A stretch of DNA of 64,000 nucleotides from Rhizobium sp. FY34. Its GTDB lineage: Bacteria > Pseudomonadota > Alphaproteobacteria > Rhizobiales > Rhizobiaceae. Positions 55,753 to 64,000 of the stretch are shown here, one piece after another. The translations under genes and the position numbers were made by a program. The first letter of the stretch is position 1. Each line of letters starts with the position of its first letter. The DNA lies in contig NZ_STFZ01000005.1 of assembly GCF_005222845.1 (NCBI RefSeq), forward strand, positions 186,001 to 250,000, given 5' to 3'. The notes under the pieces were generated by a model, which did not search any database, was not told the origin of the DNA, and saw only the letters and a list, made by a program, of their open reading frames with translations.

Positions 55753-56988
55753 CTATTCTGCGTAGAAGGGATTTGTGAAGAGCCTCGGTTCCTTACCATG
55801 CCAGACCTCGTAACGCACGAATGCTCCTGCAAATGGCTGATGAAGGCACAGCGTGCCCTTTGGCGGCGATTGCACATCGACCGTGCCTGCCTCCGTCACC
55901 GTGCGGATCTCGTCGCCGGCCACCAGACCTGTGAAAGTGACGCCGACTTCAGCGCCCGCCGCCACCTGCGTGCCGAACATCGGCAAGTCTTCATCAGAAG
56001 GCTTCGCCATGGTCTCATCCGGCGAGAAAGTCACGACATTACGCCCTTTTCGCACCGCCTCCAGGATGCCGCGGATCGAGGTGGTTTCCACCTGCATCCG
56101 GTTGGCGGGCCGCCCATGCCGGCGACGGTTCTTCAGATGGAAATCGCTGCCGCCAGTGGCCGGAATGCGCCGGCCGGAAACGAGAAGTTCCTGCCAGAAG
56201 GCCAGCCCCTGCTCGTTCATCACCGACCAATTGCCGTTCCAGATCTCATAGGCATCGAAGGCAACATCGAAGCCGGACTGCCAGCGCCCGCCGGCCGAAT
56301 TCTGGAAGGGATGATTGATGACGATGGTGGCACCCTTGGCGCGCGCTTCTTCCATCTTTTCCGCGACATCCTGCGGCGAACGGCAGCGCCAGTCTTCGAC
56401 CGGCCGTTCGACACCCAGAAAATTCGTGTGGCCGTAATAGGAGGTGAGTTCCATGGCCGGAATGACGAGGATATCAGGATCATCCGGCCGGATGATGTTC
56501 TGCGAGACGGTGTTGTGATCGGTGATCGCCACGAAATCCAGTCGGGCAGCGCGTGCCCGTTGAATGGCATCAAGCACCGTCACGCCGCCATCGGAATGTT
56601 CCGAATGGCTATGCAACTCGCCGGCCAGCCAGCGCTGGGTCTTGGCAATCAGCCGGATCTGCAGATCGACCTTGCAGGCCGGACCGATCTTCACGATGCC
56701 GAGCACGACATGCCAGCGACCGGCAATCGGTCCAAGATCATAGCCCGGCGTGGCGCGATCCTCTTCCAGCGTGATATGGCCACGCTCAGCGCCCGTCCAG
56801 CCGCGCATGCGACCATTCTGGGCGACGCCCAGATCAATGACGCTGCCGCCACCGCCAAACGGGAAGTGGTAGCTGACCTCGATGCGCTCGATCTGTGGCC
56901 CCACCTCGAAAGGAACCTCGACAAAGGATTTTTCGCCATCCGGAAAGCTGTCGATGACATAGGTGAATGTCTGGTCGCGTTCCGTCAT
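55753..56988 (-). CDS. PHP-domain phosphoesterase, CehA/McbA family
   Basis: A 411-aa metal-dependent hydrolase. A beta-rich N-terminal region (about 1-115) is followed by a PHP domain with ELHSHSEHSDGG (H126, H128, H131, D133), AITDHN, IVINHPF and GGSDFH, giving a trinuclear metal site. CehA-type proteins cleave phosphoesters or carbamates. Its place after GH38 with a 4-bp overlap suggests removal of a phosphate or other ester from the imported glycan; that is inference. No signal peptide. Confidence 0.87.
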   Translation of the reverse strand: MTERDQTFTYVIDSFPDGEKSFVEVPFEVGPQIERIEVSYHFPFGGGGSVIDLGVAQNGRMRGWTGAERGHITLEEDRATPGYDLGPIAGRWHVVLGIVKIGPACKVDLQIRLIAKTQRWLAGELHSHSEHSDGGVTVLDAIQRARAARLDFVAITDHNTVSQNIIRPDDPDILVIPAMELTSYYGHTNFLGVERPVEDWRCRSPQDVAEKMEEARAKGATIVINHPFQNSAGGRWQSGFDVAFDAYEIWNGNWSVMNEQGLAFWQELLVSGRRIPATGGSDFHLKNRRRHGRPANRMQVETTSIRGILEAVRKGRNVVTFSPDETMAKPSDEDLPMFGTQVAAGAEVGVTFTGLVAGDEIRTVTEAGTVDVQSPPKGTLCLHQPFAGAFVRYEVWHGKEPRLFTNPFYAE

Positions 56989-59900
56989 TTCGTTTCGTCT
57001 TTCAGCTTCAGCGTGATGATTTCAAAGGGCTTGAAGGCAAGCGTCAGCTCGGCCCCGTCAAGCGCCAGGGGCATGGCACTCTCTTCGAGAAGGTCGGTCA
57101 TCTCGACGGCGCGCACATCTGGATGAAGGGCCACGCGGGCATGGCGCCGCGTGCCGGTCGTCTCCCAGAGACGCAGGATCACGCCGTCGCCGGCCTCCGC
57201 CTGCTTGACCGCTTCCAGCGCAATACCCGGTGTGATGATGGAGGCGAGCGGCGAGACAGATGCTTTCGCCTCTCCGCGCACCACCGTCAGCGGCAGGTTG
57301 AAATCTTCTGCGGCCTCATGCACGGCCACCTTGTCGCCACTATGCGGCATCAGCGCATAGCGCATGCGGTGTTCGCCCTGGTCTGCCTCGGCCCAGGGAT
57401 AGGTCGGCGAGCGCAACAGCGTCAGGCGAATATCGCTGCCCTTGGCATCGTAGCCGTATTTGCAATCATTCAGCAAAGCGACGCCGAAATCCTCTTCGCT
57501 GACATTGACCCAGCGCTGCATGGAGCATTCAAATCGGGCGCGATCCCAGGATGTATTGCGATGGCTTGCGCGGCGCACATGGCCGAACTGGATTTCCGCC
57601 TCCACAGCCGCTGCATTGACGGCAACCGGAAACGCCGCCTTGACCAGCGTATTATGTTCACGCCAGTCAATGAAACAATCGACCTCCACCCGCTCGGCAC
57701 CCGCGGCAAGCGAGACGATCTGCACCAGGGTGGAGGCCTCATAGCGCCATTCGAAACGGATCGCGGCCCGTAACGGACCGGTTTCCACCACCTTGGCGCT
57801 CACCAGATCATCGATCTCATAGGACTGGTCCTCGAAATCCGCATCGATATCCCAGGCATCATATTGCGCCGGCATATCGCGGAACGCCTGCAGGCGATTG
57901 CCCAGCGCACCCGGTGGCAGGATCTCGCGATCGCGCTTGCGATCATGGATCGAGACCATGCGACCGGCCTTGTCGAAGCGGATCGACAGGTTCTCGTTTT
58001 CCAGATGCTCCGGCGAAACCTGAAGTGCATTTGCTGAAGGTGCGATGCTGCACTGTTCCACAAAACTGAAGGATAGAGGCACTAGGTTTTCAACCGCCAC
58101 CACGCATGCCATCGTGCCATCGGCCTGGTGGATTGCCTGCCCTTCGCCTTCCAGCCCGAAGGCCAGGCCGGAACGATGCCGCCCCGTGGCATTGAAGATC
58201 GAAAGGCCGGAGGCCGGCGCAAGCTTTTGCATCAGCTTCCGGCGCAAGGCATCACTGCGTGCAAAGAAGTCCGCATAGTCCCGGTCGCTGTCGTCATAGA
58301 CGGCGCCGATCGACGAGCCCGGCAGGATGTCATGGAACTGGTTGAGCATGACGATATCCCAGAGGCTGCGGATCTCGCCTGCCGGATAAGCGTGACCCGT
58401 TTGGCGCTCGGCCAGAACCGCCAGCATTTCGATCTCGCGCAGTGCGATCTCCGCCAGCCGGTTGGACCGCTTGTTCTTGGCAACCGAGGTCAGTGTTCCG
58501 CGATGGAACTCGGCATAAAGCTCGCCCACCCAGACCGGATAACGCTCCGGCTCGGCGCGCATGCGGGAAATCAGCCGATCGAAGAAGGGCCGCATCGTCT
58601 CGTGGCTGACCTTCGGGCAGCCGGGAATGCCGCGTTCCATGCGCCGGATGTTCTGCAACATCTCACGCGTTGGGCCGCCGCCGCCATCGCCAAAGCCATA
58701 AACGAGAAATAGTTCGGAATTCAGTGCCTGCTGGCCGTGCCGCCGCCAGGTACCCATCACATGCGTGGGCTTCAGGTTGGGGCAATAGGTCGTGCCAAGG
58801 CTGGTCGAATCATAGGGCTGCGTCGTCAAGAAATAGGCAACCACCTTGGTGCCATCGATACCCTGCCAGAACATGGTTTCGTCCGGCATGCGGTTGGTAT
58901 CGTTCCAGGACAGCTTGTGGGTGACGAAACTATCGAGGCCAGATTTTTCCATCAATTGCGGTAGCGAGGCGGAATAGCCAAACGTATCCGGCAGCCAGAT
59001 CATCCGCGGGCGCACGCCAAATGTCTTCTGATGATAATCGACTCCGTAGAGAATATGGCGCACCAGCGCTTCACCGCCGGCAATATTGACATCCGGCTCC
59101 AGCCACAGCGCGCCTTCGATTTCAAAGCGGCCGGTCTTCACCTCGGCTTCGATCCGCTGGAACAGTTCCGGATAGTCCTCGTTCAGGTGATCGAGAAGGA
59201 CACACTGGTTGTACATGAAACGGTAATCGGGAAAATCCTCCATCAGCGACAGCGCTGTCGCCATGGAGCGGGCCATCTTCTGGCGCGTTTCGCGCACCCG
59301 CCATAGCCATGCGACATCGATATGCGTGTGGCCGGTGGCAACCACCGTCGGCTTATCCTCGAAATCCTGCGCCTCATAGATCGGCTGAACGGCCGCACGC
59401 GCCTTAGCCATGGAGGCACGGAAACGCGCGTCATTGCCGGGCCGCAGATCGATGTGGTCGATAGCTGCTTCCACATGGTTGAGAATGAAATGCCGGCGCG
59501 GATCGTCCAAGGCCAGCAGGCGCGCCACATCCAGCGGCACGCGCAGATCGTAATAGAGATCATCGACCTCCAGATCATGCAGCTTCAGGGCACAGCCGAA
59601 TCCCAGCTGCCGGCGATCCTCAATGGTCCCGGCTTCGATGAGAATATCGAAGCTTTCGCCTGCCTTCGCCTCGGCGGTCAGCATAAATTCGCGATGATTG
59701 CCATCGACGCCCTGGCGGATCGCGCCATTGACACGAACCAGACATTGCGGATCGCTGCGCCCCATGACGCTGCCGAAGGCGGCATCCACGGCGACGACCA
59801 CGCGCTGGCCGTCTGCCTGCGGCGGGACCGTCACCTGTCCGCCGAACCAATAATAGCCGTCCGGCTCGCCCCAGATGAGGTCGCGGCTGACCGGTGTCCA

Positions 59901-60044
59901 GCCTGTCCGATCGGAGGTGACCATGGCTGCCCGCCCGTCTGCGGCAGCCGGCGCATAGACGAGGGGAACCTGCACGCCGAGCGGCAGGAAAATCCGTTCC
60001 TGCAGGCGCGAGAGCAGGTGGTCGATTTTGCGGATACGCTTCAT
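56985..60044 (-). CDS. Alpha-mannosidase, glycoside hydrolase family 38
   Basis: Retaining, zinc-dependent exo-alpha-mannosidase, 1019 aa, cytoplasmic. The zinc site begins at GHTHIDVAW (H239, H241, D243). The nucleophile is D353 in WLPDTFGYSASLPQ. The N-terminal beta region and the C-terminal beta-sandwich half match the large bacterial GH38 type. AGGAGG lies just upstream of ATG 60044. It overlaps the PHP gene and follows the GH28 gene by 40 bp, so mannose is part of the target glycan. Confidence 0.94.
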   Translation of the reverse strand: MKRIRKIDHLLSRLQERIFLPLGVQVPLVYAPAAADGRAAMVTSDRTGWTPVSRDLIWGEPDGYYWFGGQVTVPPQADGQRVVVAVDAAFGSVMGRSDPQCLVRVNGAIRQGVDGNHREFMLTAEAKAGESFDILIEAGTIEDRRQLGFGCALKLHDLEVDDLYYDLRVPLDVARLLALDDPRRHFILNHVEAAIDHIDLRPGNDARFRASMAKARAAVQPIYEAQDFEDKPTVVATGHTHIDVAWLWRVRETRQKMARSMATALSLMEDFPDYRFMYNQCVLLDHLNEDYPELFQRIEAEVKTGRFEIEGALWLEPDVNIAGGEALVRHILYGVDYHQKTFGVRPRMIWLPDTFGYSASLPQLMEKSGLDSFVTHKLSWNDTNRMPDETMFWQGIDGTKVVAYFLTTQPYDSTSLGTTYCPNLKPTHVMGTWRRHGQQALNSELFLVYGFGDGGGGPTREMLQNIRRMERGIPGCPKVSHETMRPFFDRLISRMRAEPERYPVWVGELYAEFHRGTLTSVAKNKRSNRLAEIALREIEMLAVLAERQTGHAYPAGEIRSLWDIVMLNQFHDILPGSSIGAVYDDSDRDYADFFARSDALRRKLMQKLAPASGLSIFNATGRHRSGLAFGLEGEGQAIHQADGTMACVVAVENLVPLSFSFVEQCSIAPSANALQVSPEHLENENLSIRFDKAGRMVSIHDRKRDREILPPGALGNRLQAFRDMPAQYDAWDIDADFEDQSYEIDDLVSAKVVETGPLRAAIRFEWRYEASTLVQIVSLAAGAERVEVDCFIDWREHNTLVKAAFPVAVNAAAVEAEIQFGHVRRASHRNTSWDRARFECSMQRWVNVSEEDFGVALLNDCKYGYDAKGSDIRLTLLRSPTYPWAEADQGEHRMRYALMPHSGDKVAVHEAAEDFNLPLTVVRGEAKASVSPLASIITPGIALEAVKQAEAGDGVILRLWETTGTRRHARVALHPDVRAVEMTDLLEESAMPLALDGAELTLAFKPFEIITLKLKDETK

Positions 60045-60084
60045 GAACGAGGCCCCTCCTCCGAGGCCATGGAATGGATTTCCC

Positions 60085-61428
60085 TCAGGACCAGACGCTT
60101 GGCTGGTCCTGACTGATCACGATCGCCTGCGTATTCCAGCCGGACGGTAGCGGCGACGGTCTGTCGAAGGAAATGTCCTCCAGCGCCAGACCCGAGACAT
60201 TCAGCGCAAAGAGCGATGGCATGCCGCCGGGATAGGCCACAAGCCCGATGACCTGGCCATTTTCATCCTTCACCCAGGCATTGGCGCGGCCTGCCGCATC
60301 CGGCGATGGCGCCAGATCGAAATGGGTGGGACGCACATCATAGCGATGCCCCTTGAAAGGCCCGTCCACCTGCCGGATGGCAATGCGGCTGAGGCGCAGA
60401 TTGGCAATGCCAGACGCACTGTCGGCGATCAGGTTGACGGCCCCCTCCATGGACCCATCGATGTCCTCGAAGGTGACATTCTCAACACGGCCAGCCGGTA
60501 TTCCGGGATTGCGATCGACGACGGTGATGGTGATTGCCTCGCCAGAACCCCAGAAGCCCTCCGGCGTTTCATGGGCATCCAGCGTGATGCGCTGGCTCAG
60601 CACATTGCTGATGCGCCCGCCATCACGCGAGAAGATGCCGATGGCACGGTTGGACCGCAGGATCTGGCAGTCGCGGAAGGTGATATTGGTGACGTCGCCA
60701 TGCGTTTCCGTGCCGACCTTCAGGGCGCAGCTGCGGCTTTCGATACGCGAATGCTCGACGAGGATATTGCGGCAGACGCCGACGGCCTTGCCATCAGGCC
60801 CCTTGCTCGTCTTCAGCACCACGCCATCATCAGCCGTTGCAATATCGCAATGGCGGATAGTCACGCCATCGCAGGCATCGATGACAATGCCATCGGTATT
60901 GGGCATTTCGCGATCGTTGTCGATGTTCAAGCCTTCGACGGAGACGTTGCGGCAGGCAATCAGATGCACCGTCCACATGGGCGAAGAGCGGATGGAAAAG
61001 CCCGAAAGCGTTACATTTTCACAACCCTGCATGACCAGCACGCGCGGGCGCAAGGCAGCCGGAATATGGGTTCCCATGTCTTCAAGCCGGCCTGTGATGA
61101 AATCAGGACCCGGCGCCTCGATCAATCCCTTGCCGGTGATGCGGATATTGGCGGCATTCTTTGCCGTCATCATGGCCGTATCGGAGGATTCGGCGATCAC
61201 ATCGACGCGGTTACCGGCATAGGCGGCATAATCGCTGGAAAAGCGCAGCACGGCACCTTCGGCCAGATGAAAATCAAGCCCGGCCGGAAGTTTCAATGCG
61301 CCGCAGAGGTGAAGACCCTCCGACAGCACAAGCCGAACACCATTGGTAGCCGCCTCCACCATCGCCTGCTGAAGCACAGCGGTACAATCACCCGGCATAG
61401 CGGAAAAAATATTTTCATTATTTGACAA
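60085..61428 (-). CDS. GH28-like right-handed beta-helix (polygalacturonase family)
   Basis: Likely cleaves alpha-linked uronic acid (galacturonide or relative) residues. The 447-aa protein is a beta-helix: NTDG (D179), ADDG (D200, D201) and THGD (H243) reproduce the GH28 acid set, although the usual RIK motif is replaced by RAIGI. No signal peptide, so it acts on imported oligomers rather than on the cell wall. Start at TTG 61428: GGGAGG (61442-61437) is 8 nt before it; GTG 61458 would place the ribosome site inside the coding region. First gene of the glycan locus. Confidence 0.85.
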   Translation of the reverse strand: MSNNENIFSAMPGDCTAVLQQAMVEAATNGVRLVLSEGLHLCGALKLPAGLDFHLAEGAVLRFSSDYAAYAGNRVDVIAESSDTAMMTAKNAANIRITGKGLIEAPGPDFITGRLEDMGTHIPAALRPRVLVMQGCENVTLSGFSIRSSPMWTVHLIACRNVSVEGLNIDNDREMPNTDGIVIDACDGVTIRHCDIATADDGVVLKTSKGPDGKAVGVCRNILVEHSRIESRSCALKVGTETHGDVTNITFRDCQILRSNRAIGIFSRDGGRISNVLSQRITLDAHETPEGFWGSGEAITITVVDRNPGIPAGRVENVTFEDIDGSMEGAVNLIADSASGIANLRLSRIAIRQVDGPFKGHRYDVRPTHFDLAPSPDAAGRANAWVKDENGQVIGLVAYPGGMPSLFALNVSGLALEDISFDRPSPLPSGWNTQAIVISQDQPSVWS

Positions 61429-61448
61429 GGCCAGCGCCTCCCGTTCGC

Positions 61449-61541
61449 AAGCTTTCACACTATGCGACGGAGTTTTAGCTAGAAAAATGCGTCAATCAAG
61501 CCTGGAAAGACGACAGGGGCATAAAAACCACGAAGCTTTCA
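61449..61541 (-). promoter_or_regulatory. Promoter region of the glycan operon with paired TGAAAGCTT repeats
   Basis: TGAAAGCTT occurs twice on the minus strand, at 61541-61533 and 61457-61449, 84 bp apart (eight helical turns). The weak promoter-like TTGATT-N16-TAAAAC lies between them. LacI-family proteins often bind TGAAAGC-type half-sites, and the operon encodes one, so these are candidate operators that may loop. A related AAGCGCT-GAAAC element lies at 54623-54634, before the binding-protein gene. Confidence 0.35.
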
Positions 61542-61594
61542 GCAGAATGTTCATGCAAATATTTTCATATCCGAGCATGGCATCCGATCGAGAC

Positions 61595-63238
61595 CTATTC
61601 GGCGGCCTTGAGCCGGCTTTCGATGAGAAGCCCGCTTTCATCCAGAATGGGATGCGCCACGGAGACGATATGTGCGTTGATGCGCTTCAGATCCCGCAGC
61701 ATATCGAGATGCAGGGAACTGGTCTGCAGGCTTTCGATGCGCCCATCCTGCAACCGCTTGATATGCCGCTCGGCGGATTCCTTTTCCATCCGGCGCACCT
61801 CAACCTTGACCTCCATCATCTGGCGGGCAAGCCCGAAATCTCGGGTCACGAAAATGGTCTGGGCAACGCGCAGGTTGTCGATGGTGAGGTTCATCAGCCG
61901 CGTCAATTCCTCATACCCATCATCGGAAAACTTCAGACCAAGCGAGATCTTCTTGGTCACCTGCGGCAGCAGGCCCTTCTCGATGATATCGCCGATATGT
62001 TCGAGATTAATGGCATAATCGATGATGTGGATCGACCGCCTGCTGTTTTCATCGCTCAGGCCCACGCGTGACAGCATGGCAAGATAGACTTTGACCTCCT
62101 GCTGGAGTTTATCCACCCGCGCCTCCAGTTGCGCAATCTCGGCCAATTGCGCCATGTCGCTGCCGCGGAAAGCTTCCGCCGTCTTGAGCAACATCCGTTC
62201 GATGAGATCGCCAACGCCGAGCACCTCGCGCGTGGCACTGGCAAGCGCCACCACCGGCGTGGAAAGCTCTGTCCGATCCAGGAATTTCGGTGCCATGTCC
62301 GGCTGCTCTTCGTCTGCAATCAGCCCTGCCATGCGGTTGGAGAGCAAAGAGGAGAAAGGCCAGGCGACCAGGGTCAGCAACAGGTTAAAGGCCAGATGCG
62401 CATCGACCGGCAGCATGGCCGGCGGGGTGGGGATGAGGTCGAGAGCCATTCCGCCATAGCCGGCCACCGGCAGAACCAGCATGCAGCCGACACCACGCAC
62501 GATAAGATTGCCAAGCGTAACGCGGCGGGCAGAGGCAGCACCACCCAGGGAGGCCATGAAGGGTGGGATCGCGCCGCCGAAATTGGCGCCCAGAACCAGA
62601 ACCAGAATGAGGCCGGACGGCACGGCACCGGTTGCCGCCACCGAAAGGATCAGCACAACGGCCGCCAGACTGGAGGAAGAGACGAATGCGATAAAGGCTG
62701 AAAAGGCAAAGGCCACCGGCCAGGCCTGATCGAGCAACCCGATAAAGGCAATCAGCGCATCGGAATGGCGCAGCGGTTCAGTCGCGGCACTCATCAGATG
62801 CAGGGACAGCAGCATCAGGCCGATGCCGATCAGAGCGCCGCCAAGCCCCTGGCGGCTTGCCGATTTGCTGCGGTAAAAGCCGATGCCGATGAGGATGAGC
62901 AGTGGCGACAGCCAGCCAATGCCCAGCCCGACGATCCAGGCGGTGACCGCCGTGCCAACATTGGCACCGAGCAGAACGATCTGCGCCATACGTGGCTTGA
63001 TCAGTTCACGCTCCACGAAGGAGGCGGTCATCAGGGCCGTGGCGGTGGAGCTTTGCAGAGCGATTGTGGCAAAGAAGCCGGAGGCAAACGAGCGAATGCC
63101 ATTGCGGGTACCAGTCGCAAGCCCCGTGCGCAAACGGGCACCAAAGGCGCGCGACACGCCATTCTTAACCTGCGACAGCCCGAACAGCAGCAGGGCCACC
63201 GCGCCGAACAGGTTGATCATGATGGCCGTAGAACCCAT
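61595..63238 (-). CDS. Sodium/phosphate cotransporter with PhoU-like C-terminal domain
   Basis: Na+-driven phosphate importer of the NptA/PF02690 family, 547 aa. Two inverted membrane repeats carry the signature QSSTATALM (about residues 61-69) and a second SSSSLAAVVLIL. The C-terminal third (about 340-547) is helical and PhoU-like, typical of the bacterial form. GGGAG is 10 nt before ATG 63238; ATG 63220 is an alternative. Upstream of the glycan operon and apparently independent of it. Confidence 0.9.
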   Translation of the reverse strand: MGSTAIMINLFGAVALLLFGLSQVKNGVSRAFGARLRTGLATGTRNGIRSFASGFFATIALQSSTATALMTASFVERELIKPRMAQIVLLGANVGTAVTAWIVGLGIGWLSPLLILIGIGFYRSKSASRQGLGGALIGIGLMLLSLHLMSAATEPLRHSDALIAFIGLLDQAWPVAFAFSAFIAFVSSSSLAAVVLILSVAATGAVPSGLILVLVLGANFGGAIPPFMASLGGAASARRVTLGNLIVRGVGCMLVLPVAGYGGMALDLIPTPPAMLPVDAHLAFNLLLTLVAWPFSSLLSNRMAGLIADEEQPDMAPKFLDRTELSTPVVALASATREVLGVGDLIERMLLKTAEAFRGSDMAQLAEIAQLEARVDKLQQEVKVYLAMLSRVGLSDENSRRSIHIIDYAINLEHIGDIIEKGLLPQVTKKISLGLKFSDDGYEELTRLMNLTIDNLRVAQTIFVTRDFGLARQMMEVKVEVRRMEKESAERHIKRLQDGRIESLQTSSLHLDMLRDLKRINAHIVSVAHPILDESGLLIESRLKAAE

Positions 63239-63328
63239 GGCTGAAAATCTCCCGCGGCATCCTCCCCAATAGCGGAAGGTTCATCGGCAAAGTCGATGGG
63301 AATTCTCTCATCGTGTACTGAAACGCTC

Positions 63329-63364
63329 AAAAAACAGTTTCAGCATGGCCGAATATGGCCATGC
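63329..63364 (-). terminator. Terminator downstream of the right-edge ABC gene
   Basis: On the minus strand GCATGGCC/GGCCATGC form a perfect 8-bp stem around ATATTC. After 8 nt it reaches TTTTTT (63334-63329). It lies between the truncated ATPase stop (63432) and the phosphate transporter start. Confidence 0.7.
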
Positions 63365-63431
63365 CGTGCAAGTGTGCGCTCCTGATCGCGCCTTTCATGC
63401 CGCCATAGGCGACGCAGCATGAGAATCCCGC

Positions 63432-64000
63432 TCAGGCGCCGGTGATCCTCTGGCCGTCCGAGCCAAAGGCATGGATGTCCTTCAGATCTGCCGCAATCAC
63501 CATCTGGTCACCCGGCTCGATCCTGGAACGGCCGGAGACGCGAAAGACGATGTCCTGGCCCGAAGCGAGCCTGCCATAAACGTAGCTTTCGGCGCCGACC
63601 AGTTCCACGGCACCCACGGTCACATCGGCCCGGAAGGCCTGATCCTGCGCGGAACCTTCGGGCACAAGCCGCAGATCTTCCGGCCGGATGCCGACAGTTG
63701 CGGCCTGCCCGCCGCCCGCCAAGTGAAATCCACCCTTGGCCTGATCCAGAAGGTTCATCGAGGGCGAACCGATAAAGGTCGCGACGAATGTCGTTGCCGG
63801 ACGCTCGTAAAGCTCGATCGGCGTTCCGACCTGCTCGATCTTGCCGGCATTGAGCACCACCAGCCGGTCGGCAAGCGTCATGGCCTCCATCTGGTCATGG
63901 GTGACGTAAACGCTTGTCGTGCCCAGCGCCCGCTGCAGCCGCTTGATCTCGACGCGCATCTGCACGCGCAGTTTCGCATCGAGGTTGGACAGCGGCTCGT
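63432..64000 (-). CDS. Sugar/glycerol-phosphate ABC transporter ATPase, UgpC/MalK type, C-terminal part
   Basis: The 3' part (about 189 codons) of a MalK-type ATPase cut by the right edge. It opens within Walker B/D-loop ([14 protein letters not shown]), then [15 protein letters not shown], and ends with the regulatory TOBE-type domain ([14 protein letters not shown]). The Walker A and signature motifs lie outside the window. The full operon and substrate cannot be seen; it may be ugpC, a role that would link to glpD at the other end of the window, but this is not shown. Confidence 0.85.
   Translation of the reverse strand, partial: EPLSNLDAKLRVQMRVEIKRLQRALGTTSVYVTHDQMEAMTLADRLVVLNAGKIEQVGTPIELYERPATTFVATFIGSPSMNLLDQAKGGFHLAGGGQAATVGIRPEDLRLVPEGSAQDQAFRADVTVGAVELVGAESYVYGRLASGQDIVFRVSGRSRIEPGDQMVIAADLKDIHAFGSDGQRITGA

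Noticed and set aside
55743..55877. N-terminal extension of the LacI regulator
   Set aside because: It would overlap the PHP gene, adds residues foreign to LacI, and ignores the AGGAG placed 7 nt before TTG 55742.
1..64000. Mobile elements, CRISPR arrays, rRNA and tRNA genes
   Set aside because: No transposase or integrase frame, no regularly spaced repeats and no RNA-gene structure were seen on either strand.

Overview
The window reads as chromosomal or chromid DNA of a Rhizobiaceae alphaproteobacterium (Agrobacterium/Rhizobium/Allorhizobium type). It is GC-rich and densely packed, and full of ABC uptake operons. It carries a fused-type pntA, MelR/LacK-style galactoside genes, and a rhizobial iron-control arrangement with TGA-N9-TCA and Irr-like boxes. 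I see no rRNA or tRNA gene, insertion sequence, phage gene or CRISPR array. Two genes are cut by the window edges: glpD on the left and a sugar-type ABC ATPase on the right.

Layout. 1-1170: 5' part of glpD with a strong promoter and tandem operator-like repeats. 1344-6740: a dppABCDF dipeptide operon on the minus strand. 7182-15389: a galactoside operon on the minus strand (binding protein, two permeases, GH36 alpha-galactosidase, LacK/UgpC-type ATPase, GH42 beta-galactosidase), with a divergent MelR-like AraC regulator at 15552-16478. 16614-25446: a plus-strand run of six signalling genes, ended by a perfect 14-bp hairpin. 25588-28612: pntAB. 28856-31887: two tandem aldehyde dehydrogenases with a divergent AraC regulator. 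32930-37119: an iron-type ABC importer with two paralogous binding proteins, and a divergent methyltransferase. 38038-40118: nagA and a ROK kinase. 40242-43244: an Lrp regulator divergent from alanine racemase and dadA. 43307-61428: a roughly 18-kb minus-strand glycan locus (GH28, GH38, PHP phosphoesterase, LacI, peptide-type ABC importer, a HAD fusion, an unrecognised 837-aa protein, GH105). 61595-63238: a Na/Pi cotransporter.

The most unusual region is 16614-25446. In order it encodes an MBL-fold hydrolase, a membrane-anchored class III cyclase with a built-in [2Fe-2S] ferredoxin domain, a DUF3095-like protein with cyclase-like motifs, and a second cyclase with substituted purine-selecting residues. 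These are followed by a 905-aa exporter-like ABC protein whose ATPase motifs are degenerate and whose nucleotide-binding domain is greatly expanded, and by a single-domain cyclic-nucleotide-binding protein. I infer one redox-responsive cyclic nucleotide system that acts on, or through, a non-canonical ABC membrane protein.

A second candidate for new biology is the glycan locus. It combines unsaturated-uronyl hydrolase, alpha-mannosidase and polygalacturonase-like activities with the unknown 837-aa protein, a possible polysaccharide-active enzyme. A recurring feature is a GC-rich hairpin just downstream of four of the five solute-binding-protein genes, which probably sets binding-protein levels above permease levels.
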